From Erinaceus europaeus (Eukaryota; Chordata; Mammalia; Eulipotyphla; Erinaceidae), in NCBI RefSeq assembly GCF_950295315.1, contig NC_080179.1, positions 70,120,615-70,184,614 of the forward strand: a stretch of DNA of 64,000 nucleotides, given 5' to 3'. The translations under genes and the position numbers were made by a program. Shown here in pieces: positions 10,469 to 20,990 of this stretch; the stretch's first letter is position 1; every line of letters starts with the position of its first letter. A model generated the notes under the pieces. The model saw only the letters and a program-made list of their open reading frames with translations. It had not been told where the DNA came from and made no database searches.

Positions 10469-10860
10469 GTACGATTTTTTTTCCAGGAGCTATGAAGCAT
10501 GTAATGCCATCATAATGTAAAGTACATTAAAATGTCAGAGTGAAAACCGTGACTTCAATCATGTGAGGCCCCTTAAGATTTCTGTGGTCAATTTTGCATT
10601 AAGAAATATTTCTGACCCTTGTCCTCCACTTCACAAAAAGTTGCCTTAGAAAGGACAAGTTGAAATGTTTTCCTATAAAGTGTGATGTGTGATTGTGCAG
10701 TAAGTAAAAATGGCAAACCTTTTCTTAAGTTAGATTTGCACCGAAAACTCTATGAATATTCCATAAGTAATTCACAATGTCAGTTACATATCATTTTGCT
10801 TAGTAACACAATCAAAATCTAGTGACTAAATATTGAGCCTAATTGTTAGGACTTTTCTTT
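10469..10860. other. Single-copy stretch
   Basis: AT-rich, CpG-poor sequence with no recognised gene or repeat. Confidence 0.4.
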
Positions 10861-11004
10861 TTTATTATTATTATTTTTTTTTTTTAATTTTTTTTTTACC
10901 AGAGCACTAATCAGCTCTGGTGGTGCGGGGGATTGAACCTGTGACTTCAGAGCCTCAGGCGTGACAGTCTGTTTGCATAACCATTATGCTATCTACCCCT
11001 GCAG
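10861..11004 (-). mobile_element. SINE-B
   Basis: After a T-rich run come 'ACCAGAGCACTAATCAGC', 'GGGGGATTGAACCTG' (B-box complement) and 'GTCTGTTTGCATAACCATTA', the complement of the head. Confidence 0.8.
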
Positions 11005-11150
11005 GACTTTTCTATTTCAGATCATCTTGGCCTTAGGAGACAAAGCTTGCTTTAGATTTGAAAGGCCTTAGAAATAAATGCATACCTTCATAAGACATTT
11101 TGGAATTTCATAAACATATATTTTAATCTCTTTGTATCAAAAAGTGAATT

Positions 11151-11412
11151 TTCTATTTAAAATATGTATTCCCTTTTGTTGCCCTTGTTGTTTTATTGTT
11201 GTAGTTATTATTGTTGGCATTCTTGGATAGGACAGAGAGAAATGGAGAGAGGAGGGAAAGACAGAGAGGGGGAGAGAAAGACAGACACCTGCAGACCTGC
11301 TTCACCGCCTGGGAAGCGACTCCCCTGCAGGTGGGGAGCCGGGGGCTCAAACCGGAATCCTTATGCCGGTCCTTGTGCTTTGCGTCACCCGCTGCGCTAC
11401 CGCCTGACTCCT
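11151..11412 (-). mobile_element. SINE-A, full length, with target-site duplication
   Basis: It has every module of the family: the tail complement 'CCCTTTTGTTGCCCTTGTTG', 'GGACAGAGAGAAATGGAGAG', 'CCTGCAGGTGGGGAGC', the B-box complement 'GGGGCTCAAACCGG' and the head complement 'CTACCGCCTGACTCC'. It is flanked by AAAAAGTGAATT at 11,139-11,150 and 11,413-11,424. CpGs in the head are largely kept, so the copy is young. Confidence 0.95.
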
Positions 11413-11451
11413 AAAAAGTGAATTCTTCACAGTGGTTTAGAATGAACTCTT

Positions 11452-11720
11452 GGGGCTAGAGATAGCTCACCTCATCTGGTGTGCATCTTACCATTGTGCA
11501 GGGCCCGGATTCAAACTCAGTACCGCATGTAAGGACCACAACACCAGAAGTCCCGCGGATGACGGAACAACATGGCAGCATCTCTCACTCCATCTCTGCC
11601 TGTCTTTCTCTACATATCCAGTTATCTGAAGTACAATGTCAGTGGAATCATGCATGTGGGAGGCCCATGTGCCAACATAACAACAATAGCAACAATAGTA
11701 ATAAGAATAAAACTGGCAAC
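11452..11720 (+). mobile_element. SINE-D, long form
   Basis: It has the head 'GGGGCTAGAGATAGCTCACC', a B-box-like 'CCCGGATTCAAACTC', a C/T-rich centre and a tail rich in CAA and TAA units. Confidence 0.65.
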
Positions 11721-11800
11721 AACCTAGGTAATTTTAAGTTGAAATCCCAAGATGATATTTTAAAATCTAGAAATTCTTCCTTATTTTTTGTTTCTAATTG

Positions 11801-12019
11801 CCACCAGGGTTATCACTGGGGCTTGGTGCCTGCACTATGAATCCACCCCTCCTGGTGGCCATTTCTTTCCTGCCCCCCACCACCTTCTTTCTATTTTATT
11901 TGAGAGGAAAAGCAGAGAGAGAAAGAGAAAGATATACAGACACCTACATACCTGTCTTACCACTCATGAAGGTGGGAGTGAGGGCTTGAACCCAATTTCT
12001 TACACACTGCCCAGCCCCT
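11801..12019 (-). mobile_element. SINE-A, old subfamily
   Basis: It starts with the tail module 'GCCACCAGGGTTATCACTGG' and 'CACCCCTCCTGGTGGCC', followed by an AG-rich body and 'CCACTCATGAAGGTG'. A decayed 'AGGGCTTGAACCC' is the B-box complement. The last bases are 'GCCCAGCCCC'. Confidence 0.75.
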
Positions 12020-12748
12020 TAAATTCTTTTATTAGTGAAATATTTACTGATAAAAAGCAGGTATTCTCCCTTGTACACAGAATGAAAACACTAACTGACA
12101 TCTTATTTTTATCGTTTGTTCTTCTTCTTCCTTTGTGGTGTTGTAGTCTAGGATCATGATTATGAGAACTTGAGCTCTAAAAATTAAACTAAAAGTTTAA
12201 AGCTTTGTTAAACATGAATTCTAACATGCTCTCACAATTCCATATTCTCTGTTTCTGGTTTCCAGTTCTTTTATAAGAATATCTTTTCTGTGGATGATGA
12301 CAGAAACAAATCAGTCATGATTTCTGAGCTAAAGAGGACTGTATGGAAGAATCCTACTCGATCCTTTGTTAACTATAAGGAATCATAAGAATGTTGTGTT
12401 CAGTGGCTAGTTTTCAAACTTGCTAGATTTTGTATTCATGATCTGTTCACATTTTCTGGATTTTTTCCTAATGTCTACAAATTATCTCTCATCCTTTACT
12501 AATAAGAATTCATGTTCTTATTTATAAGAACTAAAGAGTTTAACATCAGGTGGCGAACTGACATCAAATCTGAAAAAATACTCACGCTTTTCTTAAAAAT
12601 AAATGATTCAGTCTTAAACATCTGCATACATTTTTGTTAATCTCTAGACGTAATTCATGAAAACTTTTTTTTATGTTTGCCTAAATTCCTGGTGTGCTTC
12701 TAAATTCTGCTTCTAAGACCCCTTCTGTTGCATTGCTTGACATTGTAG
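12020..12748. other. Single-copy stretch
   Basis: I recognise no repeat or gene. The sequence is AT-rich with several weak palindromes. Confidence 0.4.
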
Positions 12749-13018
12749 TCTATTTACATCATCATTGTTTTCACTGGTTTTATCCCCACTGGCTCTCAAG
12801 CTATTTTTCTTCTCCCCACCCCCTATCCTACGTACTTCCTCTTCCTGACATTTCCGCCTCAGGAGACATAAAAGACAGAGCTTTCTAATGAAGAGAGATT
12901 AGATGAGATTAGATTGTTGAACTGCATCCCCGCTCCTCAATAAAGATTGAACTGCGTTCCCAGCTCAGCCATGAGTCCCTGGTCGTCTGTCTCCCTCCCG
13001 CAAAGCTAGACCAGCACA
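12749..13018 (+). mobile_element. Probable endogenous-retrovirus LTR fragment
   Basis: The segment carries a TATA-like 'GACATAAAAGACAGAGC', a polyadenylation signal in 'CTCAATAAAGATTG' and a downstream 'GTCTGTCTCCCTCCCGC', an R/U5-like order. A short unit is partly duplicated ('TTGAACTGCATCCCC' and 'TTGAACTGCGTTCCC'). The interval begins TGTAGTC and ends CCAGCA, compatible with TG...CA termini, but I found no convincing target-site duplication and no internal viral genes. The LTR assignment rests on layout only. Confidence 0.4.
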
Positions 13019-13934
13019 GTGCAACCTGCATTTGTACAGAAAATATAGTGTAGCATTTGCCAAAAATCAGTAAGCTTATTTAAGACATTTTTGAAAAAAA
13101 CAAAAATACACCAAGCACAAGAATCAAATTAATGAGCATTAAAGATTTCATAATTTTCAAACCAAATAAATTGTTGGCAGACCACAGCTAGAAACAAATT
13201 ATATAGCAGTAATTTTTCAGGATTTAAAAAAAAAAAAAAAAAAAGCTTGGCTAAGTAGAATTTTAAAACTTTAATAATCCAAACAATTAAAAAGCCAGAT
13301 GTGCTCATTAAAAATGGGCCCCAATCCCAAAGGCTTTACCCCTCCCTTAGTCTCTGGGACTTGCTTCCAAATTACATCCCCCCCATAAAGATTCAGGCTG
13401 CACTCTAGTATGAAAATTCTAAAAAGCTGAATTCTAAATATGTAGTTGCCACTAAAGAAACAGTGACATCGACAGGCCCCATAATAGCAATCACTGTGAG
13501 TGCATTCTAGATGTTGGATGTAACAAAAGCTACTCCATACCAGTATTCTGATGGAGGTTGTGATGGTTTCAGACCTGGTTCACTTAACTTCACATTAGTA
13601 TTCAAATTTGTATATGATTTCTGCCATGACTCCTGGCTCCCAATGTCTTTTTTTTTCCACTTCATGCCTCCGAAATTGACTGACTTAAGAGCTGATGATT
13701 CGAAAAGTTTGTTCTGCACTACTACTCTTTCCCACTGTCACCATTCTGAAATGGCGCTCAGTGGAGTCTCATAATCCAACCTTTCTGGCACATGTCTCAT
13801 GTGTAGTTTTTGGAAAATTAAAGAATTCACTTCCAAAGTCAGATTCTAGGAATAATTTACATATTCTTAAAGGTCAAGATTTCGTTCTTCTTATCTTTGA
13901 CTTCAAAAACATCCAAAAGTGTATATATATATAT
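13019..13934. other. Single-copy stretch with a poly(A) run
   Basis: An A run lies at about 13,227-13,243. Overlapping open frames near 13,507-13,774 lie on opposite strands and have no recognisable domain. A (TA)n tract at 13,921-13,934 borders the L1 insertion. Confidence 0.4.
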
Positions 13935-13947
13935 AAAAAACTCAACA

Positions 13948-14765
13948 GAAGAGATCCAAAAGGCCGAGAAACACATGAAAAAATGCTCCAAGTCTTTGAT
14001 TGTCAGAGAAATGCAAATAAAGACAACAACGAGATACTACTTCACTCCTGTGAGAATGTCATATATCAGAAAAGGTAACAGCAGCAAATGCTGGAGAGGG
14101 TGTGGGGTCAAAGGAACCCTCCTACACTGCTGGTGGGAATGTCAATTGGTCCAACCTCTGTGGAGAACAGTCTGGAGAACTCTCAGAAGGCTAGAAATGG
14201 ACCTACCCTATGATCCTGCAATTCCTCTCCTGGGGATATATCCTAAGGAACATAACATATCCATCCAAAAAGATCTGTGTACACATGTTCTTGGCAGCAC
14301 AATTTGTAAAAGCCAAAACCTGGAAGCAACCCAGGTGTCCAACAACACATGAGTGGCTGAGCAAGTTGTGGTATATATACACAATGGAATACTACTCAGC
14401 TGTTAAAAATGGTAACTTCATCGTTTTCAGCCGATCTTGGATGGACTTTGAAAAATTCATGTTGAGTGAAATAAGTCAGAAACAGAAGGATGAATATGGG
14501 ATGATCTCACTCTCAGGCCAAAGTTGAAAAACAAGATCAGAAGAGAAAACACAAGTAGAACCTGAAATGGAATTGGCGTATCTCACCAAAGTAAAAGACT
14601 CTGGGGTGGGTGGGGAGAATATAGGTCCAAGAAGGATTCAGAGGACCTAGTGGGGGCTGTATTGTTATATGGGAAACTGAGGAATGTTATGCATGTACAA
14701 ACTATTGTACTTACTGTTGAATGTAAAACATTAATTCCCCAATAAAAAAAAAATCAGAAAGAAAA
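13948..14765 (+). mobile_element. L1: 5'-truncated L1 with target-site duplication
   Basis: It begins inside the ORF2 C-terminal region ('GAGATCCAAAAGGCC'), keeps the cysteine-rich end (CWRGCG ... LLHCWWEC), the 3'UTR and an AATAAA with A tail. AAAAAACTCAACA flanks it at 13,935-13,947 and 14,766-14,778. The frame encoding the C-terminus is open for about 150 codons, so the copy is fairly young, but it lacks the endonuclease and RT domains and is not functional. Confidence 0.95.
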
Positions 14766-14914
14766 AAAAAACTCAACAATAATAGGATTGTACTATTGTG
14801 AGCTTGCCCTCCCCAAACCAATGACTCTTAGGACTAGGTTACTATCAGATAAGATAATAATCCTCTTCAGTTTCTTCTTTCGGTGTGTACATAGTCCTCC
14901 ATTCCCAATTTTTA

Positions 14915-15042
14915 GCTTTTATTTTTCTGAGATGGAGGAGAGACTCCATAGCACTGCTATTACTCTCATGTAGTTGTGGATTCAGCCCAGGATTTTTTTT
15001 CAACAAGAGACCACATGTCCAAGTGAACTATCTCCCAACTCA
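14915..15042 (-). mobile_element. SINE-D fragment
   Basis: 'GAGACTCCATAGCACTGC', 'TGTGGATTCAGCCCAGG' (B-box complement) and 'GTGAACTATCTCCCAAC' (head complement) appear in the order expected of a decayed minus-strand SINE-D. Confidence 0.55.
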
Positions 15043-15419
15043 CCCCAAAAATGACCCCTTCCAACCTTCTCCTTGGAATTTGGATGGTCTTCTCTGAATA
15101 ATGAACTATACATTCATGTGGTAAACTCAGCTTATATCCCTTTTATAAGCAAGAGACTCAAGGTTCTACTGTGGACTTGAAACATAAGAACAGAAAGCAA
15201 CTCCTCTGAATCAGAAATGTATAACTCAGGAGTCTCTGTGGAATAGGCTTTGCCTCATGAAACACTTTGCTTAATGTAAATATAAACACTACACTATTTT
15301 AAGAAATGATGTTTGTTATGTACACACTTGTACATCCATTTATTTCGATAACCGCTGATTGGAGGATGAAGAAAAAAAGTTTTTGCTGTTGTTGATGAAT
15401 CTTTTTCTTTTTTCAGAGT
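15043..15419. other. Single-copy stretch
   Basis: No repeat or coding signature recognised. Confidence 0.4.
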
Positions 15420-15895
15420 TTTATTTGTGATTAGTTACAATATTTTAAGATTGCAATGTACACTTCCAGACAACACCCTCCACACATTTCTGTGTCCCCC
15501 ACCTTCCCATCACCTGGAAGATAACCATTATAGTTATCACAATTCTTAGAAATAGTTTGCTTTATTTTTCTCAAGTTCACGTGTACGAGTTCTCTAGATT
15601 CCACATAAGAGTAATCCCATCTAGTTGTTGCTTTCATCTCTTTGCTTATTTCACTAAACATCATCACTTCCAGCTCCATTCATTTTTGTCCCAAAGGCCA
15701 TAATACCATCTTTTTATCGCAGAATAGTATTCCATGGAGTATATACATATTTCCCATAACATCTTTAGCCAGTAACACTTTGATGGGCATTTAGACTACT
15801 TCCATTCTTTGGATATTGTGAATAATGTAGCTACAAACATAGCACATATGCCCCAATGAATTAGTATTTGAGTGTCGTTTAAATAAATAAGAATG
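15420..15895 (-). mobile_element. L1: Old L1 3'-end fragment
   Basis: On the top strand 'AGAATAGTATTCCATGGAG' and 'GGATATTGTGAATAATGTAG' are the complement of the conserved L1 ORF2 end (the 'MEYY' region). The 3'UTR portion differs from the hedgehog L1 copies at 5.2, 14.6 and 53 kb, so this belongs to an older L1 subfamily. Confidence 0.8.
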
Positions 15896-15958
15896 GTTTT
15901 GCTTACATATAAATCCGTGGTGTTTCTGTTTGTTTGTTTCTTTTCTGTTTTGTTTTGT

Positions 15959-16040
15959 TTTCAGAGCATTGCTCAACTCTGGCTTATTGTGGGGCAGGGG
16001 TCTCTTGGCATAACCATTATGCTATCTCCCTACAATCTGT
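15959..16040 (-). mobile_element. SINE-B with internal deletion
   Basis: 'CAGAGCATTGCTCAACTCTG' is followed after a deletion by 'GGCATAACCATTATGC', so the B-box segment is missing. Confidence 0.6.
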
Positions 16041-16049
16041 GCCATTTCT

Positions 16050-16205
16050 GTATACAAACAAGGAGTCAAAGGAAAGGGAAATAAAAGACCCAATCCCATT
16101 TACAACTGAACCACCAAAAATAAAATACCTTGGGGTGAATCTCACAGAAGTGAAGAGACTTTACAGTGAAAATGATAGGACAGTGTTGCTGGAAAAATTA
16201 GGCAG
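16050..16205 (+). mobile_element. L1: L1 ORF2 fragment
   Basis: The segment from 'CCCAATCCCATTTACAACTG' through 'AAAATACCTTGGGGTGAATC' encodes the ORF2p stretch just after the RT palm (compare 62,440-62,540). It is short and decayed, and opposite in strand to the L1 pieces on either side. Confidence 0.75.
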
Positions 16206-16339
16206 TTTCATGTAAAAAAGTGAAGCTAAAAAGAAAAAAAAAGGGAAACTAGACCAAACATCATATACCATACACCAAGGACAAATTAAAGTTTATTCTT
16301 TTATTTCCATCTGGTGTGAATGTCAGGTCACGAAACTGG

Positions 16340-16660
16340 GAATTTCTCTATTTTTTTCCAGTATTTTTATTGGGGATATTAATAGATTACAATAAATATA
16401 GATTATAGTAAATGTGTAAAAAAAAAGTACATAATTTTCTGCAAAAATACTCTCACCCCCCCACACACACCCACACACACGACCTACATCCTCCTGATGC
16501 ACTAGGATTGAAAGCTCTTTATGAATACATGTAGGTAAATAAAAGGTCCTTTGCTTTGGTACAATACACCAAATCCAGGCCAACTTCTACTTTTCCCCTT
16601 TCTGTTCTTATTTCTCAAGTTCTGTCCATGAGTGAAACCATACCACATTCATTCTTCTCT
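16340..16660 (-). mobile_element. L1: L1 3'UTR fragment
   Basis: 'TTTTTATTGGGGATATTAAT', 'CTTTGGTACAATACACCAA' and 'TCCATGAGTGAAACC' match the complement of the hedgehog L1 3'UTR as in 52.9-53.2 kb, at visibly higher divergence. A CT-rich tract follows at 16,656-16,684. Confidence 0.75.
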
Positions 16661-16699
16661 CTCTCTCTCTGTCAGTCTGTCTCTTCTATTCTATTATCT

Positions 16700-17125
16700 T
16701 CTTTTTATTGGAAGATTAATGGTTTATAGTCAACAGTAAAATACAGAAGTTTGTACGTATGTAATACTTCTCAGTTTTCTACATAACAATGTACACATCT
16801 TCACTTCACTTCTTTTGTTAGTTTTATTCCTATATAAATTTATTGCTTTTGCTGCTATAGTGAATGGAAGTGATTTCTGGATTTCTTCTTTTGACTTGTT
16901 TGCATAAAGGAATGCCATCAAACTTTATATATTAATTTTGTAGCCTGACACCTTACTATACAGTATGATAATTTCCAGGAGCTTCCTGCTGTATTCTTTA
17001 GAGTTTTTTTTTACGTAGAGTGTCATGTAATAGAGAAACAGTAATGGTTCAACTTCGTTTCTTTTAATCTGTATTCCTTTCATTCCTTTCTCTTGTCTAA
17101 TTTCTATGATAAGAAGTTCCAATAC
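16700..17125 (-). mobile_element. L1: L1 fragment: 3' end joined to ORF2 interior
   Basis: A second L1 3' end starts at 'TTTATTGGAAGATTAATGG'. At about 16,815 it jumps to the complement of the ORF2 segment around the RT palm and thumb ('GTTAGTTTTATTCCTATATA', 'GTAGCCTGACACCTTAC'). The order implies an internal deletion, or two insertions in the same orientation. Confidence 0.75.
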
Positions 17126-17311
17126 TCACCTTTATTTTTAAAAAAAAGTTCCAATTCACCTTACCTAAGTGGGAATACTTTTCAGTTTCTTACCATTGAG
17201 TGGTCCTTTAGCTTATAAGATAGTTTTCCCTCCTTTTACTTTAAGTCTGTGCTTGTTCTGTTAAGTTAGATGGGATTTCTGCAGACAACATAGTGTTATG
17301 TTGTGTTTTAT

Positions 17312-17943
17312 TGTTGGAGAGTAAGCTCACTGTCCTGGAAGTTTAGGCAGTTGTTTCTATGAGGTCCAAGTGGGTCAACTCAGGATCTCCCCCCTCCGGG
17401 TCGAGACAATGGCAGGTTCTCCTGACCTCATGAACTAATGACAGATGGCTTCTCCAGATGGGGAATCCTTTCTGTACATGCCCCTTCTCTCCCCTTGAAA
17501 CAAAGGCCATGAATTACTGTATATTGTGTTTGGCCAAATTTGAAAACCACCACCAACTCCTATTACTCAACTGCCCCCCCTCCTCTGAAGTGCCTATAAT
17601 TTACCCCCCAGGGAAAAATGCATTGTGAACTTGTTATCAAACCTTGTATGGTAACCTTTCACTTGTGGTCAAATAGTTTGCAGGTCAAAATGTGGCTATG
17701 CATTGTGTTGCTTTGTGTTTGGGTTAATGATTACCTTAACCTTCTCCCTGTGCAATGGGTACATCTGCCTGCTTTCTCCCTCAATAAATGAGTTGCCCCG
17801 CTGAAGCTCTCCCAGAGCTGACTGCTTGTCTCTCTGAGCAATTTGCCCTCGACACATGGAGCTACCCCAGGGGGAGTCCCAGGGGGCCTTTCTGACCTCC
17901 ATCGCCCAATGGCTAGGGAGATGGGGGTCACAGAGTGACCTCC
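17312..17943 (+). mobile_element. Probable solo LTR inserted in the old L1
   Basis: A 632-bp insert starting TGTTGGAGAG is flanked by GTTTTAT (17,305-17,311 and 17,944-17,950) and splits the old L1 text cleanly. It has the layout of a retroviral LTR: a U3-like first half, a polyadenylation signal in 'CCCTCAATAAATGAG', and a downstream 'TGCTTGTCTCTCTGAGC' typical of R/U5. The 3' terminus does not end in canonical CA, so the exact edges may be off or a little internal leader may be kept. No viral ORF is present. Confidence 0.6.
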
Positions 17944-18113
17944 GTTTTATGATCCATATTCCTACTCTGTTCCTTTTAATGGACAGATTCAGGCCATAGA
18001 GACTTATTGACATGGATTTAAGATACTTAAATGTCATTATTCTAAACTTTCCTGAGTATTCTGATATATGGCATGTTTTTAGTAATGTTGTTATTGTTTA
18101 TAAGAGACTTTTA

Positions 18114-18404
18114 AAAAATTCTTTTTTTAATATTTACTTATTACTTATTCCCTTTTGTTGCCCTTGTTGTTTTATTGTTGTAGTTATGATTGATGTCATT
18201 GTTGTTGGATAGGACAGAGAGAAATGGAGAGAGGAGGGGAAGACAGAGGGGGAGAGAAAGATAGACACTTGCAGACCTGCTTCACCGCTTGTGAAGTGAC
18301 TCCCCTGCAGGTGGGGAGCCAGGGGCTCAAACCGGGATCCTTATGCCAGTCCTTGTGCTTTGCACCACCTGCACTTAACCTGCTGTGCTACCGCCCAACT
18401 CCCA
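18114..18404 (-). mobile_element. SINE-A, full length, inserted in the old L1
   Basis: It is the complete minus-strand element ending in 'CCGCCCAACTCCC'. The target-site duplication is ATAAGAGACTTTTA at 18,100-18,113 and the same with one extra C at 18,405-18,419. Confidence 0.95.
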
Positions 18405-18894
18405 ATAAGAGACCTTTTAGAACTCTTACAGAGATGCTTTTGTGATAGTTGATTCCTTCAACTGTTCCTTGTCTGAGGCTTTTAACTCTCTTTCTAGTCT
18501 AAATAACAGTTTGAAAGGACTGTCATTTAGCATATTCTTGACTGAAAACATTTCTCATATTTCCCTCAATATATATTTTGCCACTAACTTCTGGCTTTTA
18601 GAGTTTGTGTGGAGAAATCTGCTGACAATCTTATGGATTTTCTTCTGTATGTGACTTTTTTTGCTCTTGCAGCCTCCAGAATCCTTTATCTTTACTCTGC
18701 CATTTTAACTATGATATGTTTTGGTGTCTGTATTCACCAACACTGATGGTGATAGTAGACTTAGGGTTAGAAGTTTTGTCATAGTTAGGTATCAAAGTAG
18801 TTCCCTTATTACCAATTGGGGAGAAAATTGGTTTGATGAAGCATTTCTCCTATTCTCAAGTATTATTATAGGAGACATTATTATTATGTATTAT

Positions 18895-19019
18895 TATTGT
18901 TATTATTACAAGAGCAATGCTTAGTTCTGGCTTATGGTGGTAAGGGGGATTGAACCTGGGACTTTGGAGCCTCAGGGATGAGAATCTCTTTGCATGACTA
19001 TTATGCTATATCTCCTGCC
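18895..19019 (-). mobile_element. SINE-B
   Basis: 'AAGAGCAATGCTTAGTTCTG', 'GGGGGATTGAACCTGGG' and 'CTCTTTGCATGACTATTATG' follow a (TTA)n stretch that represents the tail. Confidence 0.85.
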
Positions 19020-19111
19020 TTCTTCATAAAAAATAGAAGTCTTTCTCTAATACATTAATCAAGATGTTTATAGATACAGAGATTGCATTTGCTAGCATGA
19101 ATGAACAAGGA

Positions 19112-19318
19112 ACAGGGGCCATACTTTGGCACAACTGATTAAGTACAAGAATTACAGTGTGCAAGGACCCAGGATCAAGCCCCTGGCCCCTGCCTGCGGA
19201 TGGAGGGGGAAGTTTCACGAGTGGTGAAGTAGGGCTGCAGGTAACTCTCTCCCTCTCTATTTCCTTGTCCCCTCCCAATTGCTCTGTCTCTATCCAATAA
19301 ATAAAGAAAATATTAAAC
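19112..19318 (+). mobile_element. SINE-A, old subfamily
   Basis: The decayed head 'GGGGCCATACTTTGGCACAA' leads to the B box 'AGGATCAAGCCCCTGG' and 'GTTTCACGAGTGGTGAAG'. It ends 'CCAATAAATAAAGAAAATA'. Confidence 0.75.
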
Positions 19319-19334
19319 ACAGAGAGATCAGCCA

Positions 19335-20145
19335 TTATGAAAAAATAAAACATCCCTGTAGACCCGAGCTCGCATTCTGTGGTCATGAGCAGGAATGTTC
19401 CAGGCTGCTCCAATATCAGGACCCATCTTCCTCAGGTGGAGCATAGAGTATGCTGTCCAGCCTCCCTTCAGAGGATGGAACATTCTCTACCATTCTTGAG
19501 ATCCAAGTTGAGGTCAAAGTCCTATGGGAGCCCACAAAGTGGTCTGTTTTGTTGTTCCTGGTAGAGATGACTAGTAAAAATGGAGAGAGGAATTTATTTG
19601 TGGTCTAGGCCCATCATGTCTGTCTGGGAACCTCAGGACTCCCCGAATAGGGAGCCAGCTGATGGGGTAGCCTGATAGTGACTCAGATGCAGAGGTCACA
19701 CAGGCTCCTAAGTTGAATATGGGCCCCAGATCACATCAAATCAATGGGGTTTACAGTCAATAATACTTATACACATTCTCCATATTTGGGAGCTACTCTC
19801 TTCCCTGATCCAGCTTTCTGGACCTTTTTCCAGCCATGACATCATCTCCCCAGGCAATATCCAACTGCATATCAGATTTCAGGCTCAGGGGGGGAAAAAA
19901 AGAAAAGAAAAAAAACTAGTGTAGCCACAGGCCCTTTGGAATATAACTAAAATATGCCTACTAGCTATCTACAAAACAGAGACCACCACCATCACCCCCA
20001 CCCCAGCTCTTCATCTGCACTATTCCAGCCTTTAGATTCATGATTGGTCAACAATTTGTCTGGCTTTATATGTTAACTCTCTTTTCAGCCACCATAATGC
20101 TAGCATAATGCTGACCAGACTTCTCTGGACACACAACCCCACAGT
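19335..20145 (+). mobile_element. Family H copy with inverted 5' half
   Basis: Bases 19,335-19,686 are the reverse complement of the family's upstream part (compare 26,800-27,125), whereas 19,687-20,145 run in the forward direction (compare 27,125-27,560). The join lies at the 'GATGCAGAGGTCAC' landmark, so the two halves meet at the same element coordinate. This is the [inverted 5'][direct 3'] layout of twin priming during target-primed reverse transcription. The usual A-rich 3' end is missing; similarity stops near 20,145. Confidence 0.8.
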
Positions 20146-20552
20146 TGCTTTGCTGAGTCCCCAAAGAATGTATTCTATTTTGTGATACTTTGGTATAAAT
20201 CTTATCTTGGATTTTTATGCTAACAAGCTGGGGAAATATTTTCCTTTGTTAGTTCATGGACTATACAAAGCCTTCTACCTCATGGTTTCTACCATGTATT
20301 CACTTAGTGTTTAACTTTCTGCAATCCTATATATCAGTTCCTCCCTGTAGTCTGATTTTCTACACAGACTTTTGGGAAAATGAGTCTCACCTTAGCTCTT
20401 GAAACATCTGTTACACTTGCCTCCTCAAGGTCAGTTCTACTTGATTGGTTAGAGTTCTTCTGTTGCTTAATTATTGCTTTGGGTTCTTGGCCCAAAGCTC
20501 TCATAAAGCAACTCGACTAAAACAACCAACAGTTTCTGTTGCTGCTCTTTTC
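20146..20552. other. Single-copy stretch
   Basis: No gene or repeat recognised. Confidence 0.4.
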
Positions 20553-20990
20553 CTTGTTTTATTTTATTTATAAAAAAGGAAACATTGACAAAAGCATATG
20601 ATAAAAGGGCTACAACTCCACACAGTTCCCGCCACCAGAACTCCGTATTCCATTCCCTCCCCTGATTGCTTTCCTATTCTTTAACCCTCTGGAAGTATAG
20701 ACCCAGTGTCATTGTGGGATGCAGAAAGTGGGAGGTCTGGCTTCTGTAATTGCTTCTCCGATGAACGTGGACGTTGACAGGTTGATCCATACTCCCAGCC
20801 TGTCTCTCTCTTTCCCTAGTGGGGTGGGGTTCTGGGACACATTGGTGGGGCTGTCTGTCCAGGGAAATCTGGTTGACATCATGTTAGCATCTATAACTTG
20901 GTGGTTGAAAACAGAGTTAACATATAAAGCCAAACAGGTTGTTAATTAATCGTGAACCTAAAGGCTGGAGTACTGCAGATGAAGAATTAA
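20553..20990 (-). mobile_element. Family H retroelement copy, short 3' form
   Basis: The top strand starts with 'TTTATTTATAAAAAAGGAAA' (complement of the A-rich 3' end). It continues through 'ATGATAAAAGGGCTACAAC', 'GGAGGTCTGGCTTCTGTAA' and 'CTCTCTTTCCCTAGTGGG' to 'GTGAACCTAAAGGCTGGAG'. Confidence 0.85.

Larger units (their letters stand above)
17135..18740 (-). mobile_element. Old L1M/HAL1-like element, interrupted twice
   Basis: Three pieces in the same orientation (17,135-17,311, 17,951-18,113 and 18,420-18,740) read as one ancient L1-family element once the LTR and the SINE are removed. Landmarks are 'GGGATTTCTGCAGACAACAT', 'TTTAATGGACAGATTC', 'CTTCTGGCTTTTAGAGTTTG' and 'CTCTTGCAGCCTCCAGAATC', the complement of text common to mammalian L1M and HAL1 repeats. 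There is no usable ORF. Confidence 0.65.

Noticed and set aside
13897..14352. 151-codon frame that looks like a gene
   Set aside because: It is the C-terminus of L1 ORF2 in a 5'-truncated L1 with target duplications.
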